A stretch of 52,144 nucleotides of DNA from an uncultured Oscillospiraceae bacterium (GCA_900547305.1 URGH01000009.1:1-52144), one strand, 5' to 3'. Shown: positions 42,269-50,833, numbered from the stretch's first letter. Translations and numbers: made by a program. The notes: generated by a model from the sequence alone, not told the origin.

Positions 42269-42299
42269 GACCCCGGTTGCAGTTAGTGCAACCGGGGTC
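42269..42299 (-). terminator. Terminator-like hairpin after the dockerin gene
   Basis: GACCCCGGTTGCA (42269-42281) and TGCAACCGGGGTC (42287-42299) form a perfect 13-bp stem with a 5-base loop, 24 bases after the dockerin stop. The following minus-strand bases (GTATTTGC) make only a weak T tract, so termination may be incomplete. It separates the dockerin gene from the next AraC-type promoter. Confidence 0.75.
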
Positions 42300-42322
42300 T
42301 TCGGACTTCCCGTTTATGCCTG

Positions 42323-43849
42323 TTAAGCTATTGCCTTTTTCAGACGGATCATATCAATTACAGAAATTTTTCCGTCCTTGTCAATATCACAGCTTTGGTA
42401 TACCTTATCGGTTTTTTCGCCTATACCTAAAAGAAGTTTACGCAGGTTAACCAAATCAGTCGTATTAACGCTGCCGTTATTATCGAAGTCGCCTGCGGCT
42501 CCGTAGCCTTCGGTCGCACTTTTTATATAAGAAAGCGGATCCGAATAGTAACCGATCTGGTCAACGATATAGTTGCGTTTATGGTCTGCCTGATTGCCGC
42601 TTATAATGCACAGCTGTATTTGGAAATTTTCAGCTGCGTTTACCGCTGCGGCATTTGTTGTCAGTCCGTTGCGCTGCATTGCGCCGTACGGCAGGAAGAA
42701 CCAACCCTTAAATCCTTTTTTGCCCTGGAACGGATAATATCCCGGTTGGATCGTCTGGGTTTCAACCTCATCGCTTCCGTCAGCCACATAATACATTTTA
42801 TTTAAAATAGGATCGTTATAAAACGCATTGTCATTAATATAAAAACGAACCTGCATGCTGCAATTATCAAGGTCATCGGGTATTTCAGCATAGAAAGCGA
42901 CGCCCTTTGTCGCGCTTACATTTACATCGCCGTGCGGCAGCGGGAAGTGCGCCCAATAGTAATTCGGGTTGGTGCCTCCCGAATAAAGATTATATGCACG
43001 CCCCGTATGAGGAGAAGCCGCGGAGGAAACTGTGAAGTGCTCGTTATAATCGCTCCAGGCATTGAAATACGCAGCGTCATTTGCAACATATTCTACCGGA
43101 TCAACATCAACGCGGCCCGCCGCGCTTTCCTCAACAAGAGCTATATACTCCAGCTGATCGGTATAATATCCGAATTCGTCAAGTATATAGGTCTGATTTG
43201 CAAGGGCGGCATCTGTGTTTGCTATGCTGACGCGCACTTCAAAGCTGTCGTAGTTATTCAGGTTTGAAATATCAATTCCCTCCCCGCCCCATGTATTCTG
43301 CATCGAGGTGAAAGGAATAAACACAAAGCCTTCGAACCCGGGCTTCCCCGAAAGCGGAAACTCCCCGCCGTTGAATGTTTCCCTTTCAACGGTTTCGGTT
43401 CCGCTTGCAACGTAATAAATCGGTTCTCCGTTTTTGAATGTATTAAGACAACGGCTGTCGGTGTTCCAGAAAATCATATCAAGAAGCGGGTTGGCACGGT
43501 TTGCGTCGGGTGCCTTTACATAAAAGGCAAAGCCGCTCATTTCCGAAATGTCGTTATCGCCCCGCGGCATCGCAAAGCCCGTCTTATAGCCGTTCCAGCC
43601 GCAGCCCGCTTCGCCGGCGGTCATCGCGTATGCCTTTCCGTATGGGGATTTGTTCTTAACCACCTCGGTTTTAACCTGATTCGTACAATTCCATTGGGGT
43701 TTAATCAATGCCTCGTCGTCGCCCTGGTTGATAATAATGCCCGATGTCTGAGCCGCGTCCGCAGCGGCAGCGCCGGACGGGATAAATGTGAGTGCCGAAA
43801 GAATACAAAATGTCAGAAGAATCGAAAAATGCTTTTTGAATTGCCTCAT
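42323..43849 (-). CDS. Secreted dockerin protein with two of the giant-protein modules
   Basis: 508 residues, ATG 43849 behind AAGGAG. A signal peptide ends near GAAAA-D (about residue 30). Module 1 (about 37-250) resembles copies 2, 3 and 6 of the giant protein. Module 2 (about 253-447) resembles copy 5 (YNDP, YYPFQGKKGFKGWFFLPY, SDPLSYIK). Residues 448-508 are a type I dockerin with two calcium loops, DFDNNGSVNTTDLVNLRKLL and DIDKDGKISVIDMIRLKKAI. It should dock to a cohesin, none of which is in the window, and carry the modules to a cellulosome-like complex or the cell surface. No catalytic domain is seen, so binding is the likely job. Confidence 0.9.
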   Translation of the reverse strand: MRQFKKHFSILLTFCILSALTFIPSGAAAADAAQTSGIIINQGDDEALIKPQWNCTNQVKTEVVKNKSPYGKAYAMTAGEAGCGWNGYKTGFAMPRGDNDISEMSGFAFYVKAPDANRANPLLDMIFWNTDSRCLNTFKNGEPIYYVASGTETVERETFNGGEFPLSGKPGFEGFVFIPFTSMQNTWGGEGIDISNLNNYDSFEVRVSIANTDAALANQTYILDEFGYYTDQLEYIALVEESAAGRVDVDPVEYVANDAAYFNAWSDYNEHFTVSSAASPHTGRAYNLYSGGTNPNYYWAHFPLPHGDVNVSATKGVAFYAEIPDDLDNCSMQVRFYINDNAFYNDPILNKMYYVADGSDEVETQTIQPGYYPFQGKKGFKGWFFLPYGAMQRNGLTTNAAAVNAAENFQIQLCIISGNQADHKRNYIVDQIGYYSDPLSYIKSATEGYGAAGDFDNNGSVNTTDLVNLRKLLLGIGEKTDKVYQSCDIDKDGKISVIDMIRLKKAIA

Positions 43850-43958
43850 AAAATCTGCTCCTTTTATATTTTTTTACACGAAAATATGCCTGCACAGACA
43901 GCTTAAAACCGGAACGTGGCAAGGGAATCCGGTCTGTACATGCACATTCTTCTTCGCT

Positions 43959-44019
43959 ATTATACAACATCGTTTTGCAATTGTATTTGCACAAAATGTA
44001 TCAAACCGGTGCACAATCC
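43959..44019 (-). promoter_or_regulatory. AraC-type activated promoter of the dockerin gene
   Basis: On the minus strand TATAAT (43959-43964) and AATACA (43982-43987) are 17 bases apart. Plus-strand boxes TGCACAAAAT (43988-43997) and TGCACAATCC (44010-44019) lie 22 bases apart upstream. The core ATTATACAAC, TTGTATTTGCA and GGTGCA blocks match those at 42137-42196 in order and spacing. It shares the intergenic region with the divergent araC-type gene, whose own promoter is at 44035-44063. Confidence 0.65.
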
Positions 44020-44034
44020 GACTAAAATAGGAAC

Positions 44035-44063
44035 TTGACAAGGCTTGATTTTATTGATACAAT
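44035..44063 (+). promoter_or_regulatory. Promoter of the AraC-family regulator operon
   Basis: TTGACA (44035-44040) and TACAAT (44058-44063) are spaced by 17 bases, 70 bases before the regulator start. The strong -35 contrasts with the weak -35 of the two activator-type promoters, so the regulator is probably made constitutively. Confidence 0.75.
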
Positions 44064-44133
44064 TAATAAAAACGAGGCTTTGCTTATAAATATTTTGTGT
44101 CAAATACCCCGTTGATATGGAGGTGTATAGGTA

Positions 44134-45033
44134 ATGGACGATGAGCGGGTAAATGAAAATAATGAAATTAACATTCGGCATATCTACAATATGCAAATGC
44201 TTTGCTACAACGATAAATTCACAATAGAAAATACATACAATGAAGACTGGCGGCTTCTATGCGTTTACCACGGCGATGTTGATGTTTTGGTAGATAATGA
44301 ATGGATTCCCCTTATAACGGGTTATCTTGTTTTAACCCCTCCCGGCGCGCCCTACGGGTTAAGAACAAAAAGCCATACCAATTCTCAGATTCTGCTTATT
44401 ACCCTTGCCTGCAACGGAGAAAGCATTAACGAGCTTACAAACGAACCGCGCCGCGTTTCGGGACGGAATTTTGAACTGCTTAACGACATAGTAAGCGAAG
44501 CGAAATATGCCTTTAATCTTTATCCGAACAACCGGCAATACGATCAATACCTGCCGGATAAATCGATATCCTCAAGCACGCGTCAGATACTGAAAAACAA
44601 ACTGGAGCTTTTTTTACTCGGATTTTTCAATTCGGGAAATAACGGCGCGAATTTTCTTCAGGAGGCTCCCACGGTTATGCTTTCAAAGCATATACTTATA
44701 AAACGTATTGAGGAGTATTTTGCGGAGCATATTTCCGAAAGCATAACCCTGAAAGAATTAAGCGAAACTCTGAACTTTTCGTCAAGCTATCTGAACAGCA
44801 TTTTCAGAAACTCAACAGGTAAAAGCATAATATCCGCATTTACCGACATGAAGATAGAGCAAGCCAAAATATATTTGGAAAAAAACAACTATTCCGTTAC
44901 ACAAATATCAGAATCGCTGGGCTTTTCCTCGGTTCACTATTTTTCAAGAGTATTTAAAAAATCAGTGGGCTGTTCGCCAAGCGAATACCTTGAAAAATAC
45001 AATATACAAAGGGGGAAAGGTTTTTATGAATGA
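44134..45033 (+). CDS. AraC-family transcriptional regulator
   Basis: 299 residues, ATG 44134 behind GGAGGT. The N-terminal cupin-like sensor (about 20-110) includes WIPLITGYLVLTPPGAPYGL. Two helix-turn-helix motifs (about 195-290) read ITLKELSETLNFSSSYLNSI and VTQISESLGFSSVHYFSRVF, with the AraC signature ending VGCSPSEYLEKY. It likely senses a sugar from the imported glycan and activates the two minus-strand promoters whose paired boxes lie on each side of the dockerin gene. Its own gene heads a plus-strand operon with the next three genes; its end overlaps the next start by 8 bases. Confidence 0.93.
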   Translation: MDDERVNENNEINIRHIYNMQMLCYNDKFTIENTYNEDWRLLCVYHGDVDVLVDNEWIPLITGYLVLTPPGAPYGLRTKSHTNSQILLITLACNGESINELTNEPRRVSGRNFELLNDIVSEAKYAFNLYPNNRQYDQYLPDKSISSSTRQILKNKLELFLLGFFNSGNNGANFLQEAPTVMLSKHILIKRIEEYFAEHISESITLKELSETLNFSSSYLNSIFRNSTGKSIISAFTDMKIEQAKIYLEKNNYSVTQISESLGFSSVHYFSRVFKKSVGCSPSEYLEKYNIQRGKGFYE

Positions 45034-46897
45034 CTTTCATTTCGAAAAAAAGCCGTCGTTGAAAATTTTTTATAACCCTCATAAATGCAGGCTTTCAATT
45101 CACTGTAAAAAGAGCGTATTCAATTTTTCCGAAAGTGAGCCTTATTTTGAAATCGACATTTTCGGAAAAAATCACCGCATTAACCTTACATCCGCAAGAC
45201 GTATACATACCGAAGACTTCAACACTGCGGTTGACTGCGGCGTCAGGGCGGTTTATGACTCGTTTTTTGTGGGTACAAAAAAGCTGCCGCTCACTATTGA
45301 TACCACTGTTAGGATAGATAAAGAAACCGAATCGGTGATTTTTGAAAGCAAAATAACCGGTGACAATGAGGGAAGTATTCTCAGTTATCATTGGCCGCAG
45401 CCGATTGAATTCAATGACGAGGATCCCGACGCTTACACCGCTATACCGATGATGCAGGGTTCGCTTATACCCTCAAAGTGGCATAATACCATAATAGTAA
45501 ACGACGGCAGATATTACAGTCATGACGCATATATGCCGTGGTTCGGTCAGCGTTGGAATAATCAGGGATATCTGATGACTACCATAACTCCGGAGGACGC
45601 CGGATATGACATTCAGCATATTCCGAGCGAATCCACACGCATATCTAATGTGTGGTATCCCTCGTTGGGGCGAATGAGTTATGAGCGTATATGCGAGTTA
45701 AAGCTTTACGAAAAATGCGATTATAATGATTTCTGCCGCAGTTACCGTTCATATATTAAAGAAAGCGGGAAATTCGTTTCATTAAAAGAGAAAACCGAAA
45801 GAAATCCATTGCTGAAAAAACGCATAGGTGTGCCGTTAATTCAGGATTATTTATTGGTTATTGCCGATCCTTCATCCATAAGATACTCTGACACACATCC
45901 CGAATGGAACCGCTATTTCATTACCTTTGACGAAAGAATCAGGCAATTGCAGACCTTAAGCGAGGCGGGGCTTAAAAAAGCCCAGATTCATATAGACGGT
46001 TGGGGAAACAAGGGATACGACAGCGCGCACCCCGATGTTTACCCGCCTAACAGAGACATAGGCGGAGCCGAAGGGCTTAAACGTTTTATTGAAGTGTGCC
46101 ACAATCTGAATTACAGTGTTGATTTACACGATCAGTATCACGATTTTTATCGCAACGCACCCAGCTTCAATACGTTTCAGACGATTCAGGATTTTGAAAA
46201 CAATATGCCCAGCGAGCGCAGCTGCTACGGCGGCGACCAAAATTATTTATGCCCTAAATTCGCGCTTCAATATATACGCAGAAATTACCGTATTCTGGAA
46301 AGCAACGGAATCCGGCCCGACGGTGTACATCTGGCGTCCTTTGCCGGGAGCGATATAGATGAATGTTATAATCCGGCGCATAAAATGTCCCGTACCGATT
46401 GTATAGCATGGCGAAAAGCCTCTATGTGTTATCTGCAAAGCAAGGGATATATCACCTGCTCCGACGAGCCGATTGATTGCTTTATCGACAAATTAGATAC
46501 CGTTATTCATGCGCCGTATCTCCTGACGCCCATAGAATGGGACGGAATGTGCAACGGTATCCCCGTTCCTCTTTTCAGTTTGGTATACCACGACGCTATT
46601 ATTGTTCCGTGGTTCGGGAATATCCGTCAAAAAGGCGGTTGGGGCATACCGAAAAGCGATTTCGCCGTATCTCACGCAATACTGAACGCCTCTCCCATAG
46701 GTCTTGAGATAGACGCGACAAAGGAAGAAATTTCGGTCGCAGTGAACTGCTGCAACATAGCCGCCGATCTTGCTTTTGTACCTATGCTGAAGCATGAGTT
46801 TTTAAGCGATAACGGGCGTATTCAGCGAACAAAATTTGCCGACGGTACAAATATTGAGGTTAATTTTGACACTAATGAAAGCAGAGTGAAAAGGTAA
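45026..46897 (+). CDS. Putative glycoside hydrolase, supersandwich plus TIM barrel (DUF5696-like plan)
   Basis: 623 residues from ATG 45026 with GGGGGAAAGG upstream; a start at 44990 lies inside araC without a ribosome site. No signal peptide. The N-terminal 240 residues are beta-rich (EPYFEIDIFGKNHRINLTSA). The C-terminal part looks like a barrel with acidic residues at strand ends: KAQIHIDGWGNKGYDSAHPD, YSVDLHDQYHDFY, PDGVHLASFAGSDIDE, ITCSDEPIDC, LLTPIEWDGMC. The plan recalls DUF5696 proteins and GH101-like enzymes, but I cannot fix the family. It is cytoplasmic and co-expressed with the regulator, so it probably works on imported oligosaccharide. Confidence 0.75.
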   Translation: MNDFHFEKKPSLKIFYNPHKCRLSIHCKKSVFNFSESEPYFEIDIFGKNHRINLTSARRIHTEDFNTAVDCGVRAVYDSFFVGTKKLPLTIDTTVRIDKETESVIFESKITGDNEGSILSYHWPQPIEFNDEDPDAYTAIPMMQGSLIPSKWHNTIIVNDGRYYSHDAYMPWFGQRWNNQGYLMTTITPEDAGYDIQHIPSESTRISNVWYPSLGRMSYERICELKLYEKCDYNDFCRSYRSYIKESGKFVSLKEKTERNPLLKKRIGVPLIQDYLLVIADPSSIRYSDTHPEWNRYFITFDERIRQLQTLSEAGLKKAQIHIDGWGNKGYDSAHPDVYPPNRDIGGAEGLKRFIEVCHNLNYSVDLHDQYHDFYRNAPSFNTFQTIQDFENNMPSERSCYGGDQNYLCPKFALQYIRRNYRILESNGIRPDGVHLASFAGSDIDECYNPAHKMSRTDCIAWRKASMCYLQSKGYITCSDEPIDCFIDKLDTVIHAPYLLTPIEWDGMCNGIPVPLFSLVYHDAIIVPWFGNIRQKGGWGIPKSDFAVSHAILNASPIGLEIDATKEEISVAVNCCNIAADLAFVPMLKHEFLSDNGRIQRTKFADGTNIEVNFDTNESRVKR

Positions 46898-47328
46898 TGG
46901 AAAAAATCGGTTTAATAGCAGATGAAATCACGCCGCGTATATCCGAAATATGCGATGAGATTGAGAGAATAAGCGAAAACAGATATAAAATCGGATATTG
47001 TTATTTATACCGGGGCGCTGCCGCCGACAAAAGTCAGTATTGCCAAAACTGGCTGTCCGAGCGGAAAATATCCGTCCCCGACCGTCTGCAGGAAGCACTG
47101 CGGAACTGTGATGTGCTTCTCACGGTTTGCTCCGAAACAACAGACACCTGTTCCCTGCCCCTGATGACCGGAAAGGATACATTTGTACTTTTGCCGGATG
47201 ACTGCCGCAGTATTTCCGTATCCCGTTTGAGCGAAATAGCCGCCGAATACGGAACAAACGTCTGTTTCGGGGAATTGACGCAAAGTAGCATTCCGGAAAA
47301 GATAACAGGTTTTTTTAATCATGAGTAA
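46897..47328 (+). CDS. Unknown 143-residue cytoplasmic protein
   Basis: ATG 46897 overlaps the preceding stop (TAATG), so it is translated by coupling. The pattern alternates strands and helices (EKIGLIADEI, CDVLLTVCSET, DTFVLLPDDC, GTNVCFGEL), as in a small Rossmann-like or flavodoxin-like fold, and it has six to seven cysteines. No signal peptide or membrane segment. No family recognised. Its end overlaps the DUF4838-like gene by 8 bases, placing it between two sugar-active proteins; an accessory or sugar-binding role is a guess. Confidence 0.7.
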   Translation: MEKIGLIADEITPRISEICDEIERISENRYKIGYCYLYRGAAADKSQYCQNWLSERKISVPDRLQEALRNCDVLLTVCSETTDTCSLPLMTGKDTFVLLPDDCRSISVSRLSEIAAEYGTNVCFGELTQSSIPEKITGFFNHE

Positions 47329-48295
47329 TAATATTCGTTTCGGAGCTGTAATTTATATCAATGAACTCAACCGTTTTTGGGTTGAGCAGGCGAAAAAATC
47401 CGGGATCAGTATTTTAGGGCTTCACCCAATCGGTGGTAAAACAGCCGATAAATTCGTCGGTGAAGCCATTGACCTTATTAAGAAAGAACGGTTCAAATCA
47501 GATATTAAAGCACTAAGGGACTGCGGAATAGCAGTTGAATATGAAATGCACGCGCTCTCCTTTATGATACCAAGGTGCCTTTTCGGTATTCACCCGGATT
47601 GGTTCCGTATGGATGAAAACGGAAACCGCGTAGCGGATTTTAACATCTGTCCGTCAAGCGCATCGGCGCTCGATGAAGTAAGCGGTAAAGCCGCCGTACT
47701 TGCCGGACTCTTCCCGAGCGACACACACGATTACCACTTTTGGATAGATGATGTTGCAAACGCCAAGTGTCATTGCCACCTATGCAGAAGCCTGTCGGCA
47801 TCGGATCAGGCGATGATCATTTATAACGCGATCGCGAGAGGAATTAAAAGAAGCGATCCTCTCGGGCGGGAGTCCTATCTCGCCTATTGCGGCACTGCAG
47901 CCGCTCCCGTTACAATAAGCCCCGAAAAAAACATTTTCCTTGAATTTGCACCGTTTAACAGGGATCTTTCCGCCCCGATAAGTGACAAAACAAACCCGAT
48001 AAATGCAAATGAAATATCACCGATTAACAGTCTGCTTGATTTTTTCGGAACGGAAAATGCCAGGATTCTTGATTATTGGTTTGATAATTCATTGCTTTCG
48101 GATTGGAAAATGCCGATGAAAAAATTTGTTCCGAATACAAAGGTTATAGAAAGCGATATACGCTTTTACACCGAGCTCGGTTTCAGAAAAATTACCGGCT
48201 TTGCCTGCTATTTGGGAGAAGATTATAAAAACATCTACGGAGAAGTACCTGATATATCCTTTAATTACCCCGCACAATGCGGACATATCTTTTAG
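47321..48295 (+). CDS. DUF4838-like protein, short third paralogue
   Basis: 324 residues, ATG 47321 inside the end of the previous gene. It lacks the GH67N-like front half. It keeps the barrel part: HALSFMIPRCLFGIHPDWF, then DYHFWIDDVANAKCHCHLC followed by SLSASDQAM, the counterpart of the CECENC cluster of the other two DUF4838 proteins, and the end ITGFACYLGEDY. Similar stand-alone DUF4838 domains are common in Bacteroides and Clostridia glycan loci. The D-D pair in FWIDD is a candidate catalytic site. A strong terminator follows at 48349-48385. Confidence 0.75.
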   Translation: MSNNIRFGAVIYINELNRFWVEQAKKSGISILGLHPIGGKTADKFVGEAIDLIKKERFKSDIKALRDCGIAVEYEMHALSFMIPRCLFGIHPDWFRMDENGNRVADFNICPSSASALDEVSGKAAVLAGLFPSDTHDYHFWIDDVANAKCHCHLCRSLSASDQAMIIYNAIARGIKRSDPLGRESYLAYCGTAAAPVTISPEKNIFLEFAPFNRDLSAPISDKTNPINANEISPINSLLDFFGTENARILDYWFDNSLLSDWKMPMKKFVPNTKVIESDIRFYTELGFRKITGFACYLGEDYKNIYGEVPDISFNYPAQCGHIF

Positions 48296-48348
48296 TATTT
48301 ACTTATTTGTGTGCGAAATGACGGACAAGGATATGCCATAGCTATGTG

Positions 48349-48385
48349 AAAGCACCCTGCGGGGTAATGTCCCGCAGGGTGCTTT
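48349..48385 (+). terminator. Strong hairpin terminator of the regulator operon
   Basis: AAAGCACCCTGCGGG (48349-48363) and CCCGCAGGGTGCTTT (48371-48385) pair perfectly over 15 bp with a 7-base loop. The T run is short on both strands, and the stem is symmetric in both directions. The rest of the 352-base gap to the next gene holds only the repeats at 48550-48623 and a small CCGTA/TACGG dyad near 48437-48450. Confidence 0.85.
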
Positions 48386-48549
48386 AGTCTTGTCGTCATT
48401 CGGTCGTCAAACAGACCTGTTTTTCTGTGAAAAGCCCGTATTTACGGTACTTTCTTAGTAATGCAATTATTCCCACTCGCAACCACAAAACCGACCTTAA
48501 ACGATTTTGTTTTAGCGTTTTGGCGCAATTTGATTGCATTTGTCTTAGA

Positions 48550-48623
48550 TTATCCTAATTGCATAGGTTATCCTAACTTTTGCTATCATTTTGCTATCAC
48601 GGTTTGCTATCAGTTTGCATAGC
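48550..48623. repeat. Short direct repeats at the edge of the restriction island
   Basis: TTATCCTAA occurs at 48550-48558 and 48568-48576. TTTTGCTATCA occurs back to back at 48578-48588 and 48589-48599, with GTTTGCTATCA at 48602-48612 and a degenerate copy at 48613-48623. Tandem 11-bp repeats of this kind resemble integrase arm sites, as also seen at 6502-6523. They mark the change from the glycan locus to the AT-rich restriction island and may be the remnant of an attachment site. Confidence 0.6.
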
Positions 48624-48647
48624 CAAATCATTAGATATTAGTCTACT

Positions 48648-49184
48648 TTATCTTCCCTTGTTTTGAGGTTTTTGATTGGACTTTTTATTCCCGATATTTG
48701 TAATAGCATTAGCACATATTTGCGTTAAAGGCTCTCCAATAGCCGCTTTATAATTAAAACCTAATAGTTGCATAGTTTTTAGCGTATCAACACTAATTAA
48801 TTCTTTGATTTGTTCATAACTTTGAACTTGTGCAGTTACTTTTTCAACTTCTTCTTGGTCTTTTGCGGTTGCAGCAACTAATTGAAACGCTTTTACAATT
48901 TCAAGAATTCTTGAAACAGTATTATGTAAATGCACAATATCATCATCGCTTATGACTATTCTTTCTAACTCTGATTTGTATGCCTGAGCAATTCTAACCG
49001 CTTCATCTCGTTCGGACAACAGTTCATTTACGATTTCGTCGTAAGTGTTGCGAATTTTTTCGATGTTCTTTTCCTCTTTAACGGCTTTGATTTTATTTGT
49101 AACAGCAGTAGCAGTACCTTTTATAGCCAACTCAGTAAGAGAAACACCCATTTCAACCAAAGGTTGTGCATATATTGAGTCCAT
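48648..49184 (-). CDS. Unknown helical protein of the restriction island
   Basis: 178 residues, ATG 49184 behind AAGGAGA. Almost entirely predicted helix, with a central charged stretch (KEEKNIEKIRNTYDEIVNEL and onwards, about 35-75) that could form a coiled coil, and a basic tail (NKKSNQKPQNKGR). The N-terminus (MGVSLTELAIKGTATAVTNK) may be a weak amphipathic segment. It is the last gene of the restriction operon, 18 bases after the methyltransferase. No family recognised; a link to defence is by position only. Confidence 0.7.
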   Translation of the reverse strand: MDSIYAQPLVEMGVSLTELAIKGTATAVTNKIKAVKEEKNIEKIRNTYDEIVNELLSERDEAVRIAQAYKSELERIVISDDDIVHLHNTVSRILEIVKAFQLVAATAKDQEEVEKVTAQVQSYEQIKELISVDTLKTMQLLGFNYKAAIGEPLTQICANAITNIGNKKSNQKPQNKGR

Positions 49185-49202
49185 TCTTTCTATTCTCCTT
49201 TT

Positions 49203-49952
49203 CTATAATTTTCTAAATACAAATAAATATTCGTGTGCTATAAGCAAGAAATTATATTTCACACTATTGGTTTTCCAATATCCCGTTGCCTTACAGTTGT
49301 GTTGTTCCTTGATAATCAGTTCTTTGAGCTTAAACCCTGCTTCTTCAAAGATACGCATAACATCAAAAGACATTGGTATCATACAGCCTTTTTGACGTGT
49401 ATCCCCCATAAGAACGGCACAGAACTTTTCCTTTTTCAAAACACGGTAGCTTTCTGCCGCAACCTTTTTCATTTCCTCAAGAAAATCTTTTACCTTTAAC
49501 AAAGACAAATCTTCAGGAATATCCTCGCTGTATTGAATAATATCAGCATAAGGCGGATGGGTACAGATCAAATCAATGCTGTTATCCGGCACAAAATCAA
49601 GATTTCTTGCATCACCTTTATGAAGATACACTTTACCGTTTGCACCTTCGTGTTCAAATGTTGTTTTTTCCTTACAACGAGCAAGAGCAACATCATTTAC
49701 ATCTACGCCGATAATATCACGGTTTAACAGCTTTGCTTCGACAAGCGTAGTTCCGCCGCCCGCAAACTGATCAAGAACTAAATCGTTCTCTTTTGAATAG
49801 CGGAGCAGAATATTTCGAGGAATATATGGCGACCAATTACCACGCCACTTTGCATCGTGGGTAGCCCAATCGCCACGTTTTGGAAAAGACCAATGTGTAG
49901 TCATTTCCAACTCGAAATCTTCCGGCTCCCATTTTGTTATTTTCTTTGCCAT
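49203..49952 (-). CDS. DNA amino-methyltransferase of a type II system
   Basis: 249 residues, ATG 49952 overlapping the endonuclease stop (TAATG). Motif I is DQFAGGGTT (61-69, SAM binding) and the catalytic motif IV is THPPYAD (131-137), giving motif order I then IV. It belongs to the small N6-adenine/N4-cytosine methyltransferases with a TRM11-like core. As partner of a DpnII-family nuclease it should protect the same site, GATC in known members. There is no separate target-recognition domain of usual size, so recognition may lie in the N-terminal 45 residues or the C-terminal stretch. Confidence 0.88.
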   Translation of the reverse strand: MAKKITKWEPEDFELEMTTHWSFPKRGDWATHDAKWRGNWSPYIPRNILLRYSKENDLVLDQFAGGGTTLVEAKLLNRDIIGVDVNDVALARCKEKTTFEHEGANGKVYLHKGDARNLDFVPDNSIDLICTHPPYADIIQYSEDIPEDLSLLKVKDFLEEMKKVAAESYRVLKKEKFCAVLMGDTRQKGCMIPMSFDVMRIFEEAGFKLKELIIKEQHNCKATGYWKTNSVKYNFLLIAHEYLFVFRKL

Positions 49953-50830
49953 TATTTAAAAACCTCGCTAATTACACCATCTTCCAAGTCTTTGATGTTG
50001 TAAATGTGCTGCATAACGTCAAAAGTTTCTTCGAGGTTGTTTCTTGCGCTTGTCCAACCTTTACCATCGGTAAACCAAACAAAAGTAAAACCGTCAATTT
50101 CTTCGGTTTCCCACGCGAGAGTTTTATAACTACGTGCAGTTTCGTTCAGTTTACTGCCACCGCTTCCGTAAAAATTCGTTTCGATACCGTAAATCATATT
50201 AGGTGTCTTAACAACAAAATCAAAGCGTTTTTCCATCTTGCCTTGATTGGAAATAGCCGATAAGTCTATATTCCATTTGTCTGTAATTTGGTGTATATAC
50301 ATTTCTTTGAAGTAATTAAAACCTTTTACGAAACCTGCTTTTTGAATAAAACTCTCAACTAAATCTTCCATAAGGTGACCACCACGATTTTTACGACCGT
50401 TGGAATCAAGACCGGTTTCAACACCCGTTGCATAGTCCACCAAATTGTTCACGATATGATTTTCCAACAAATCGAACAATCCGGTTTCACGCATAAAATA
50501 TTTGTATCTCTCATAATGAGCGTGGCTGTTCGGTGGATACTTTCCAAAATCGAATTGGAATAAATGACCGCCATTTTCATCTTGACAGTAGATTTCATTT
50601 GCTCGAACTGCTAAGAGCAGAGGGATACACTTTAATACTTCGGGATATTTTCTCATCAAATTTTCAAAATCAGCTTCAATATTTTTAGAACCGATGAGGG
50701 AATTTAAGATATTAAGTTCAACCTTGATATTATCGACGTTTCTGTGAACCTTTTCAAAATCTATGTAATAACCATAGTCTGCGATACTGTCACGAAAACC
50801 TGACAACCACGCATTAAAATCTCTTGACAT
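49952..50830 (-). CDS. Type II restriction endonuclease, DpnII/MboI family
   Basis: 292 residues, ATG 50830 behind GAGGAGG. The catalytic region is KRFDFVVKTPNMIYGIETNF (residues 201-220), giving the PD-(D/E)xK-like pattern D204 and E217, with N219 at the usual lysine position. It continues into GSGGSKLNETARSYK, a block characteristic of DpnII/MboI enzymes. Known members cut before GATC. Coupled to the methyltransferase, so the pair forms a complete system. Codon choice is richer in A/T than in the glycan locus, suggesting acquisition by transfer. Confidence 0.88.
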   Translation of the reverse strand: MSRDFNAWLSGFRDSIADYGYYIDFEKVHRNVDNIKVELNILNSLIGSKNIEADFENLMRKYPEVLKCIPLLLAVRANEIYCQDENGGHLFQFDFGKYPPNSHAHYERYKYFMRETGLFDLLENHIVNNLVDYATGVETGLDSNGRKNRGGHLMEDLVESFIQKAGFVKGFNYFKEMYIHQITDKWNIDLSAISNQGKMEKRFDFVVKTPNMIYGIETNFYGSGGSKLNETARSYKTLAWETEEIDGFTFVWFTDGKGWTSARNNLEETFDVMQHIYNIKDLEDGVISEVFK

Positions 50831-50833
50831 TAT

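Noticed and set aside
42269..42299. 13-bp perfect stem as an attachment site or riboswitch
   Set aside because: It directly follows the dockerin stop and fits a terminator; no second copy or conserved aptamer pattern was seen.
48386..48647. A remnant reading frame of an integrase on the minus strand
   Set aside because: A short open stretch exists near 48405-48485 but it shows no integrase catalytic motif, so only the repeats were kept.
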